A stretch of DNA of 24,197 bases from JAAYCI01 sp964369525 (GTDB taxonomy: Bacteria > Bacillota > Clostridia > Oscillospirales > Ruminococcaceae), in contig CAYJEW010000029.1 of the NCBI GenBank assembly GCA_964369525.1, forward strand, positions 1-24,197, read 5' to 3'. The notes beneath the pieces were generated by a model, which was not told where the DNA came from, did not search any database, and saw only the letters and a program-made list of their open reading frames with translations. Numbering within the stretch: position 1 is the stretch's first letter; the number at the start of each line of letters is the position of its first letter. This document shows positions 7,531-13,095 of the stretch, piece by piece. The position numbers and the translations under genes were made by a program.

Positions 7531-9099
7531 ATGCAAACCCCACACTCATCCGGCCCGCAAGAGGGCAACCGAGTTTATAAAGTAACCCCAACCCCCCCAC
7601 AAGGCGGCGCGCCACGCCCAACTCCAAGGCATCGCCAGGCGGGTGCGCGCCTTACGCGCACCACCTCGGGTGGGGCAGGCTCGCCACCGCCCACAGGCGG
7701 CGGCAAAAAGCCTCCGCGCTTCAGCAAAAATCAAATGCGCTTTAGCATTATTGCAGGTGTGCTTATACTGGCGTTAATTGCCTGCCTATTGCTGGTGGTG
7801 CTTTTGCCCAGCTGCATGCAAGCCGCAGACGCCTCTAGCCTTTCAGGCCAAAGCGGTATTGGTCAGCCAGCCTCGTACGACCGCACAGCCCACTCTATTC
7901 CCGCATCAGAATTTGCCGGTACTCTGCTTGAAGAAACCGAAGACGCAGGCGATGAATATGTAGAAGAAACGCTATTTTTAGGCGATTCTAATACAGCCCG
8001 CATGCTACTGTTTCGTGATACAACAGGCGTAAGCCTTGCCAACGGCATAGGCATTGAGGGCATGGGGATAACCAGCGTGCAGAGCTTGCAGTGTGTGCGT
8101 TTCACAGGCTATGCCGACATGACCATGCCTCAAGCGGTAGAGGTTATGCAGCCCCGCCGTGTGGTAATAACCTTTGGCACAAACGACATGGGCCTTAATG
8201 TAAACAACTTTATAAGCGCATACGAAAACGCCACCGCCGCAATAGAGGCCGCCTACCCGTATGCCGACATTATCATTGGCTCTATATTCCCAATTACTCA
8301 AACCTGTACCTACGGCACGCTTTCGATGCAGGATATAGATATGTTTAACCTAGCGCTGGTAGAGATGGCGCAGGATAACGGCTATAAGTTTTTAAACTGG
8401 AGCGAGGCGCTTATAAATGAAGACACAGGCTACTGTGAGCAAGCTTACATGCTAGACGACGGTGTGCACCTTAACGAGCGCGGCATGGAACAAATTTTTG
8501 AATACTTCCGTACCCATAGCTATATTACCGAAGACACCCGCCCAAAACCGCTAAACGAAGTTCCAAATCGTGTGGAGATGCCCACAGGCTTCTTTGAGCC
8601 AGATTCTTCCTCAGAAAGTGAAGATGATTCCTCTTCATCCTCCTCCTCGTCGTCTTCATCGTCCTCCTCGTCTTCGTCTTCGTCATCATCTTCTTCATCG
8701 TCCTCCTCGTCATCATCTTCGTCATCCTCATCTTCGTCTGCTTCGTCGTCGGTAGCGCCGTCTTCCGCGTCGTCGGTAGCGCCTTCGTCATCGCAGCCGC
8801 CAACCCCCGCCACATTTACGGTTACGGTAAGCGCTGCCGGGGCAAACGCAACCATAAGCGGTAACACAACCTTCAGCGGCGTTTCGGCAGGCGCAACCAT
8901 TAGCGGCTTTACGCTTACCGCCCCCGCCACCTACGACGACGCCGGCACAACATATGCGTTTTCAGGCTGGACCTCCTCTGTAGGCAGCTTTCCCGACGCC
9001 ACCGCAAATCCCTCGTTTGCCTGCCCTGATTTTGGTGTAGACACAAGCATTGTGTTCACCGCAAACTACACGGCGCAAGCGCCCGAGCCCACGCCGTAG
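7531..9099 (+). CDS. Membrane-anchored extracellular SGNH/GDSL-type hydrolase with poly-serine linker and C-terminal beta domain
   Basis: 522 residues; the start is fixed by AAGGAGG 10 bases upstream. Residues 1-70 are Pro/Gly/Arg-rich and cytoplasmic, 71-93 form one transmembrane helix, and Cys95 follows in LPSC, a poor lipobox. The extracellular SGNH domain spans about 140-340: block I GDSN (151-154), block III GTND (216-219) and the catalytic Asp310/His313 pair in DDGVHLN. Residues 367-403 are 37 uninterrupted serines, then a Ser/Ala/Val/Pro stretch and a C-terminal module (about 425-515) containing YAFSGWTS and VFTANYT, resembling the InlB-B/Listeria-Bacteroides repeat type. Such enzymes often act on O-acyl groups of peptidoglycan or polysaccharides; the substrate here is unknown. 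The gene has its own promoter and is followed after 6 bases by another membrane protein. Confidence 0.85.
   Translation: MQTPHSSGPQEGNRVYKVTPTPPQGGAPRPTPRHRQAGARLTRTTSGGAGSPPPTGGGKKPPRFSKNQMRFSIIAGVLILALIACLLLVVLLPSCMQAADASSLSGQSGIGQPASYDRTAHSIPASEFAGTLLEETEDAGDEYVEETLFLGDSNTARMLLFRDTTGVSLANGIGIEGMGITSVQSLQCVRFTGYADMTMPQAVEVMQPRRVVITFGTNDMGLNVNNFISAYENATAAIEAAYPYADIIIGSIFPITQTCTYGTLSMQDIDMFNLALVEMAQDNGYKFLNWSEALINEDTGYCEQAYMLDDGVHLNERGMEQIFEYFRTHSYITEDTRPKPLNEVPNRVEMPTGFFEPDSSSESEDDSSSSSSSSSSSSSSSSSSSSSSSSSSSSSSSSSSSSSASSSVAPSSASSVAPSSSQPPTPATFTVTVSAAGANATISGNTTFSGVSAGATISGFTLTAPATYDDAGTTYAFSGWTSSVGSFPDATANPSFACPDFGVDTSIVFTANYTAQAPEPTP
8629..8739 (+). repeat. Poly-serine tract, 37 consecutive TCN codons
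   Basis: Every codon is TCC, TCT, TCA or TCG in irregular order, with no AGY codon. The irregular third positions argue against a recently expanded simple microsatellite and for upkeep of a flexible serine linker. The minus strand of the same stretch reads as an Asp/Glu-rich ORF, which is an artefact. Confidence 0.9.
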
Positions 9100-9105
9100 C
9101 GGCAT

Positions 9106-9555
9106 ATGATGGAGGGTGTTGTCACATTGCTTTTCGGCATGTTGCTAATAGGGGCGGCTGTGGCGGCGGCACTGATGGTGGCGCGTGGTTATGTGCGCCG
9201 CAAGAAAAACCCTAAAAAAACTCCCGGAAAATATATGGAGTATCAGGTGCAGGGCCGTAGCGCGGCCGACTGCCGAGGCGCTCTAGACGCCGCGAGCGAG
9301 CAGGACATATTTGAATATAAGCTGGAAACAACAGCCCAAGGCGGCGAGTATCTGCATATCACAGGCCATAGGCCAACAGGCCAAATGCTGGACACGCTGT
9401 ACCTTTTGCAGCTTAGGGGAGATTTTCCCGCAAAGCTTTCGCTAAAGTTTGTGCGCGAGGCATTCGGCATGAAAAGCCCTATTATAGCCGAAGAGCTTAT
9501 CGACGAGTTCATGGCTCAAAAGCTATGTGCACAGCGCATAGCCGCCCAAGAATAA
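9106..9555 (+). CDS. Small membrane-anchored protein of unknown function
   Basis: 149 residues from ATG 9106. No ribosome site precedes this ATG, which lies 6 bases after the hydrolase stop, so translation is probably coupled. GGAGG at 9111-9115 could instead serve a TTG at 9127 that would remove seven residues. The product has one N-terminal transmembrane helix (about 6-27), a strongly basic stop-transfer segment (RRKKNPKK), and a cytoplasmic domain of about 110 residues with mixed alpha/beta character (YMEYQVQGRSAADC, LHITGHRPTGQMLDTLYLLQL). I recognise no family. The gene order suggests it works with the secreted hydrolase, but nothing in the sequence shows how. Confidence 0.7.
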   Translation: MMEGVVTLLFGMLLIGAAVAAALMVARGYVRRKKNPKKTPGKYMEYQVQGRSAADCRGALDAASEQDIFEYKLETTAQGGEYLHITGHRPTGQMLDTLYLLQLRGDFPAKLSLKFVREAFGMKSPIIAEELIDEFMAQKLCAQRIAAQE

Positions 9556-9570
9556 TCCAAACCCGCTTGC

Positions 9571-9668
9571 TGACAGATGGGCGAACCTTATATCGGCGCC
9601 AAAGCCTTTTGTAAGGTGAAAAGCATTGCCGCAAGGCTTTTCCTTGCAATAAATCCACCCATCTGCCA
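9571..9668. repeat. 98-bp nested inverted-repeat element
   Basis: Imperfect terminal arms TGACAGATGGGCGA (9571-9584) and TCCACCCATCTGCCA (9654-9668) share the perfect core CAGATGGG/CCCATCTG. Inside lie a second perfect pair, AAAGCCTT (9601-9608)/AAGGCTTT (9633-9640), and an alternative pair, GAAAAGC/GCTTTTC. No T run follows the outer stem. It could be a structured RNA or a MITE-like remnant. Small ORFs across it on both strands show no ribosome site or family features. Confidence 0.45.
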
Positions 9669-9759
9669 TAAAACCATAGATCAAAAAGCAGATAAGTTGT
9701 GCTTTTGTAGGGTTTTGTATTACTATCGGTTGGCTAGAAGACAATTCTGCATATACTAA

Positions 9760-9788
9760 TTGACAAAGCGCGTTGCATTTGCTATTAT
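9760..9788 (+). promoter_or_regulatory. Near-consensus sigma-A promoter of the CNNM transporter leader
   Basis: TTGACA (9760-9765), a spacer of exactly 17 bases, TATTAT (9783-9788). This is the best promoter match in the window. The predicted start near 9795 leaves a leader of about 205 nt before the transporter gene, long enough for regulation. Confidence 0.85.
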
Positions 9789-9808
9789 GTTGCTAATATT
9801 TTAATGTG

Positions 9809-9816
9809 GGCTGTGC
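9809..9816 (+). promoter_or_regulatory. Candidate antiterminator arm in the transporter leader
   Basis: GGCTGTGC here is an exact duplicate of 9960-9967, the 3' arm of the terminator ahead of the transporter gene. It can therefore pair with the terminator's 5' arm (9936-9943, seven Watson-Crick pairs and one G-U), which is mutually exclusive with terminator formation. The duplication is seen directly; the regulatory role is inferred. Confidence 0.5.
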
Positions 9817-9872
9817 GCAGATACCAAAAGCAAAGCCACCATACTTTAACATAGAGAGGACTATACACAACA

Positions 9873-9926
9873 ATGGACGACGACGGTAGTCGACCTATTT
9901 ACACCACCAAAACCACCCAAATGTAA
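9873..9926 (+). CDS. Leader peptide of 17 residues, N-terminal acidic run
   Basis: ATG 9873 to TAA 9926 encodes MDDDGSRPIYTTKTTQM. GAGAGGA at 9854-9860 is a possible ribosome site with a long spacing of 12 bases. The ORF lies wholly inside the leader, between the antiterminator arm (9809-9816) and the terminator stem, whose first base pair is 8 bases after the stop codon. A ribosome finishing this ORF would cover the terminator's 5' arm, while one released early would not. N-terminal Asp/Glu runs are known to destabilise translating ribosomes at low Mg2+, the principle of the MgtL leader of enterobacteria. That parallel is inference; conservation of the peptide is untested. Confidence 0.5.
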   Translation: MDDDGSRPIYTTKTTQM

Positions 9927-9933
9927 ATTAAAT

Positions 9934-9980
9934 AGGCACAGCTCCTGCGATATGCGGGCGGCTGTGCCTTGTTTTGTTGT
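9934..9980 (+). terminator. Attenuator-type terminator directly upstream of the CNNM transporter
   Basis: AGGCACAGC (9934-9942) pairs perfectly with GCTGTGCCT (9961-9969). An inner CCTGC/GCGGG helix with one G-U pair and the loop GATAT extends the stem, and the T-rich stretch TTGTTTTGTTGT follows. It ends only 6 bases before the transporter's ribosome site and lies downstream of a strong promoter, so it must act as a conditional terminator for the gene to be expressed from that promoter. Confidence 0.8.
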
Positions 9981-9998
9981 ATAACAGGAGGAATAAAC

Positions 9999-11375
9999 GT
10001 GACAGTCGGCAGACTTATAGGGATGTTGGTTTTACAGCTTGTTCTAATTGGCATAAATGCTTTTTTTGCGGCTACAGAGCTTGCGGTAATGCAGCTTAAC
10101 GCAAACAAACTGCGCCGCCAGATAGAAGAGGGCGACAAAGCCGCGCCCCGCATACTAAAATTGGTAGAGGCTCCTTCGGGCTTTTTATCCACAATTCAAA
10201 TAGCTATTACGCTGGCAGGCTTTTTGGCCTCGGCGTTTGCGGCCGACAACTTTGTTGGCCCGCTGGTAGACTGGGTGTATAACACACTAGGCTTCACTGC
10301 GCTGTCGTTTGGCACGCTAAACACGGTGGGCATCATAGTGGTTACCATGTTGCTATCATATTTTACGCTGGTGCTGGGAGAGCTTGTGCCCAAGCAGATA
10401 GCCATCCACCGCCCCTACCAGGTGGCCAAGTTTACCTCCGGCGTAATTTTTGTGCTTAGCGTGCTTATGCGTCCTGTGGTAAAGCTGCTAAGCGTGTCGT
10501 CGCGGGTGGTGCTTGGGCTGTTTGGCATTAAGGGCGAGCGTAGCGAAGAGGCCGTTACCGAAGACGAAATTCGCATGATGGTAGACGTGGGGCACGAGAG
10601 CGGCGCCATAGACAGCGAAGAAAAAGCCATGATAAACAACGTGTTTGAGCTGGATAAAACCATAGCACGAGATGTAATGACCCACCGCGTAGACGTTGTG
10701 TCCATAGAGGCCGATGCCGACGACGACGAGATTGTGCAAATAATTTTAGAAAGTGGGCGCACCCGTTTTCCTGTATACGATGATAGCCTAGACGATATCT
10801 TGGGTGTGCTTTCCTCCCGCACCTATCTTTTAAACCTTAGAGCCAAAAGCCCTAAAACGGTGCGAGAGCTACTGCGCAAGCCACGCTTTGTGCCCGAAAC
10901 GGTGCCGATAGACGTGCTACTGCGCGACATGCAGCAGTATAATGAGCATCTGGCCATGGTGCTAGACGAATATGGCGGGTTTTCCGGCATTGTTACGCTG
11001 GAAGATATTATAGAAGAGATTGTGGGCAACATCTACGACGAGTTCGACCAGCCCGAAGACCCCGACATTCAGCAACTGGAGCAAAACCTCTGGCGTATTG
11101 CAGGCGACACCGAGATAGAGCGCATAGAGCAAGAGCTAAAAATACGCCTACCGGAAGAGCGCGAATATGATTCGCTTGGGGGCCTTGTATTCAGCTGCCT
11201 GTCCACCATTCCCAACGATGGCGAGCGGGTGCGGGTGGAGGTGGAAGGGCTGAAGATTGAAACCGAGCCGGTGGTAGACCACCATGTTGAGTATGCGCTG
11301 GTGTCGGTGCTGCCGCACGAGAGCTTGGATGGCGACAAAACCGACGATAAAAATTCTGCCGAACAGGTAGAGTAG
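9999..11375 (+). CDS. CNNM/CorC-family transporter (DUF21, CBS pair, CorC_HlyC domain)
   Basis: 458 residues from GTG 9999; AGGAGGA at 9986-9992 is 6 bases upstream and decides this start over an in-frame ATG at 9969 that lies inside the terminator stem. The N-terminal CNNM/DUF21 membrane domain (about 1-190) has INAFFAATELAVMQLNANKL and GELVPKQIAIHRPYQVAKF. Two CBS motifs follow (about 205-330: DVMTHRVDVV, GRTRFPVYDD, LAMVLDEYGGFSGIVTLEDI), then the C-terminal CorC_HlyC transporter-associated domain. Bacterial relatives are Na+-coupled Mg2+ exporters or confer Mg2+/Co2+ resistance, with the CBS pair binding ATP-Mg; older names call them hemolysin C-like. The attenuator-like leader suggests conditional expression. 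A strong terminator closes the unit at 11412-11454. Confidence 0.92.
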   Translation: MTVGRLIGMLVLQLVLIGINAFFAATELAVMQLNANKLRRQIEEGDKAAPRILKLVEAPSGFLSTIQIAITLAGFLASAFAADNFVGPLVDWVYNTLGFTALSFGTLNTVGIIVVTMLLSYFTLVLGELVPKQIAIHRPYQVAKFTSGVIFVLSVLMRPVVKLLSVSSRVVLGLFGIKGERSEEAVTEDEIRMMVDVGHESGAIDSEEKAMINNVFELDKTIARDVMTHRVDVVSIEADADDDEIVQIILESGRTRFPVYDDSLDDILGVLSSRTYLLNLRAKSPKTVRELLRKPRFVPETVPIDVLLRDMQQYNEHLAMVLDEYGGFSGIVTLEDIIEEIVGNIYDEFDQPEDPDIQQLEQNLWRIAGDTEIERIEQELKIRLPEEREYDSLGGLVFSCLSTIPNDGERVRVEVEGLKIETEPVVDHHVEYALVSVLPHESLDGDKTDDKNSAEQVE

Positions 11376-11411
11376 CGCCCCACATCTCTGCCGAAAGGGT
11401 TAATATTGCTG

Positions 11412-11454
11412 CGCCGCACATCGCTTGTATTTCAGCGGTGTGCGGCGATATTTT
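11412..11454 (+). terminator. Rho-independent terminator after the CNNM transporter
   Basis: CGCCGCACATCGC (11412-11424) pairs with GCGGTGTGCGGCG (11435-11447), 13 pairs including one G-U, 10-base loop, then ATATTTT. Confidence 0.85.
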
Positions 11455-11484
11455 ATGGGTATAAAATCAAGGTGAAATATTCCC

Positions 11485-11511
11485 AAAGTGTTTTTTGCAC
11501 AAAAACACTTT
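11485..11511. repeat. Perfect 11-bp inverted repeat upstream of the hydrogenase operon
   Basis: AAAGTGTTTTT (11485-11495) and AAAAACACTTT (11501-11511) flank the loop TGCAC. It lies about 50 bases upstream of the candidate -35 box of the operon. The AT-rich composition makes it a poor terminator, and the sequence does not match the Rex consensus, so it is best read as an unassigned operator candidate. Confidence 0.5.
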
Positions 11512-11558
11512 TAAAAACTGTGCAATATGTGCGACTGTGGATTTATGCGTGTTAATGC

Positions 11559-11587
11559 TTGTTTTTTTACAGTAGCTAGGGTATAAT
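11559..11587 (+). promoter_or_regulatory. Candidate promoter of the hydrogenase operon
   Basis: TATAAT at 11582-11587 is perfect, with TTGTTT (11559-11564) 17 bases upstream as a weak -35. The leader would be about 58 nt. A second TATAAT at 11621-11626 has no -35 at suitable distance. Confidence 0.5.
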
Positions 11588-11652
11588 TTACCTATCTGCA
11601 TTTTGATAAACCTTTAACAATATAATTTTTAAACAGAAGGAAGGAACCTGTT

Positions 11653-12150
11653 ATGAAGCGTATTGCCACCATACCATTCCAAGGCACAGGCATGCAAGAG
11701 AAAGAGCTTTTAGCTTGGCTGGAGGAAAACAAAGACATGCCCGGCGTTATAATGCCGGCACTGCAAAAAGCGCAGGACATTTACGGCTACCTGCCGCTGG
11801 AGGTACAGCGCATTGTTGCCACCGCGCTAGACAAACCCCTGGCCGAAGTATACGGCATAGCCACGTTCTATTCGCAGTTCACACTGTCGCCAAAAGGCAA
11901 GTATAAAATTAGCGTGTGCCTTGGCACGGCCTGCTATGTAAAAGGTGCAGGCAATGTAATGGACGCGCTAAAACAACAGCTAAACCTTGAAGACGGCGAG
12001 GTTACCTCCGACGGCAAGTTTAGCCTAGAAGCATGCAGGTGCATAGGTGCATGCGGCCTTGCCCCGGTAATTACCATAAACGAAGAGGTTTACGGCCGCC
12101 TGGTGGTAGACGACGTTGCCCAAATATTGAAAGAATACCAGAGTAAATAA
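11653..12150 (+). CDS. hndA: NAD(P)-linked [FeFe] hydrogenase, NuoE-like [2Fe-2S] subunit
   Basis: 165 residues; the ribosome site is AAGGAAGGA upstream of ATG 11653. An N-terminal helical region (MPALQKAQDIYGYLP, YGIATFYSQF) leads into a thioredoxin-like [2Fe-2S] domain with ligands C89 and C94 (CLGTAC) and C130 and C134 (CIGAC), the full NuoE set. In HndABCD or HydABC enzymes this subunit passes electrons between the NuoF-like flavoprotein and the hydrogenase subunit, in the cytoplasm. It is the first gene of a plus-strand operon that runs to 19932. Unusually, it is parted from hndB, hndC and hndD by a six-gene signalling cassette. Confidence 0.92.
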   Translation: MKRIATIPFQGTGMQEKELLAWLEENKDMPGVIMPALQKAQDIYGYLPLEVQRIVATALDKPLAEVYGIATFYSQFTLSPKGKYKISVCLGTACYVKGAGNVMDALKQQLNLEDGEVTSDGKFSLEACRCIGACGLAPVITINEEVYGRLVVDDVAQILKEYQSK

Positions 12151-12230
12151 AAGCCATTCCCTTATAGGCGAATAGCTTGGCATGTAATTTGCAAAATAAG
12201 CTTAAAATAAAAAAGGAGCAGTGATAGCGT

Positions 12231-12596
12231 ATGAAGATGGCAAAGGTGCAAGAACTTTTAGGTGCTAGCCTTATTCTTGAAAACTCCGATTACAACGAGC
12301 TAGACTTTGAGTACGCTTGCGGCTCCGACCTTATGAGCGATGTAATGGCTTTTGTAAGAAAAAATGTGATATTGCTTACCGGGCTGGTTACCCCTCAGGT
12401 TGTCAGAACGGTTGAGATGATGGACATTAAAGTTATTATTTTTGTAAGAGGTAAAATTCCAAACACCGCCGTTACAGACCTAGCTACAGACAAAGATGTG
12501 GCTATACTGTCCACAGAACTTACAATGTTTGAAGCTTGTGGCCGCCTTTATGAAGCAGGCCTACGCTCTAAATTTATGGGCCTAAACGAGGAGTAG
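12231..12596 (+). CDS. DRTGG-domain protein (first copy)
   Basis: 121 residues with AAGGAG at 12213-12218 upstream. The sequence (VQELLGASLILENS, VILLTGLVTPQVVRTVEMMDIKVIIF, VAILSTELTMFEACGRLYEAG) fits the DRTGG fold, known as a stand-alone or accessory domain next to CBS domains and in phosphotransacetylase-like proteins. Its ligand is not known; nucleotide binding is suspected for relatives. It has no transmembrane segment or DNA-binding motif. It is followed after 4 bases by an HATPase gene. This pairing beside a sensory-type hydrogenase recurs in Clostridia, as I recall, which supports a regulatory role in hydrogen metabolism. A shorter relative lies at 14391-14723. Confidence 0.75.
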   Translation: MKMAKVQELLGASLILENSDYNELDFEYACGSDLMSDVMAFVRKNVILLTGLVTPQVVRTVEMMDIKVIIFVRGKIPNTAVTDLATDKDVAILSTELTMFEACGRLYEAGLRSKFMGLNEE

Positions 12597-12600
12597 GGTT

Positions 12601-13032
12601 ATGGATAAAAAGACCATCAAGCTTGCCCACACCCTTCCAAAGCGCGAAAATTTAGCAGAAGCGGGGGAGGCGTCTAGCAGTGTAAAAAAAACACTGAATA
12701 TGCTTAATATTGACCCTCAAATTGTTAAAAAAACAGCAATATTGATGTATGAGGCCGAGATAAACGCCGTTATACATGCCGATGGAGGCGAGGCCGAAGT
12801 TACCATTGATGAAGACCAAGTGGTGATTATCATAAAAGACAAGGGCCCCGGCATTCCGAATGTAGAGCTTGCAATGACCGAAGGCTACTCCACCGCTACA
12901 GACCTTATAAGGTCTATGGGTTTTGGCGCAGGAATGGGCCTGCCCAACATGAAAAGGTGCGCAGATGAACTAGAGATAGACACTGTGGTGGGAGAAGGCA
13001 CAGTAGTTACCATGACAGTGTGGCTTAAGTAA
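12601..13032 (+). CDS. GHKL ATP-binding protein, anti-sigma factor (RsbW/SpoIIAB)-like
   Basis: 143 residues in the single-domain HATPase_c format of anti-sigma factor serine kinases. The N box is YEAEINAVIHA (about 50-60, N55), the G1 box DKGPGIPN (80-87), the G2 box GFGAGMGLPNMKR (107-119) and the final GEGT near 131. There is no sensor or dimerisation domain, so it is not a classical histidine kinase. Family members bind a partner protein and phosphorylate it on Ser/Thr, or sequester a sigma factor. No anti-sigma antagonist with a STAS domain is visible nearby, so its partner is unknown; the neighbouring DRTGG proteins are candidates by position. It is co-transcribed with the sensory-type hydrogenase downstream. 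Confidence 0.85.
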   Translation: MDKKTIKLAHTLPKRENLAEAGEASSSVKKTLNMLNIDPQIVKKTAILMYEAEINAVIHADGGEAEVTIDEDQVVIIIKDKGPGIPNVELAMTEGYSTATDLIRSMGFGAGMGLPNMKRCADELEIDTVVGEGTVVTMTVWLK

Positions 13033-13060
13033 TAGGGCCGGCACGGCTTGGGTAAGTTTG

Positions 13061-13084
13061 CCCTTTTGCCAAAATTCAAAAGGG
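13061..13084 (+). promoter_or_regulatory. Hairpin that can hide the ribosome site of the sensory-type hydrogenase
   Basis: CCCTTTTG (13061-13068) pairs perfectly with CAAAAGGG (13077-13084) around an 8-base loop. The 3' arm contains the purine-rich AAAAGGGG that would act as the ribosome site for GTG 13096. The GGTGAGG at 13087-13093 remains outside the stem, so control would be partial. Function is inferred. Confidence 0.4.
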
Positions 13085-13095
13085 GCGGTGAGGTA

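Noticed and set aside
8629..8739. CRISPR or tandem-repeat array
   Set aside because: The apparent repetition is a codon-level serine run with irregular third bases; there are no spacers or fixed repeat unit.
8520..8930. Minus-strand ORF very rich in Asp and Glu
   Set aside because: It is the complement of the TCN poly-serine tract; there is no ribosome site and the plus-strand gene is well supported.
9523..9744. Minus-strand 73-residue ORF across the nested repeat
   Set aside because: No ribosome site, no recognisable domain, and it overlaps the end of the preceding gene and the inverted repeats.
9795..9998. M-box (ykoK) Mg2+ riboswitch in the transporter leader
   Set aside because: The conserved core segments of the M-box are not visible; the leader is explained better by a short ORF with alternative hairpins.
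11485..11511. Second terminator of the transporter unit
   Set aside because: The stem is almost all A/T and a stronger GC-rich terminator already ends the unit at 11412-11454.
13048..13095. TTG start giving 16 extra residues on the sensory-type hydrogenase
   Set aside because: No ribosome site before it; the extra residues lie in the hairpin region, and the GTG at 13096 gives the usual family start.
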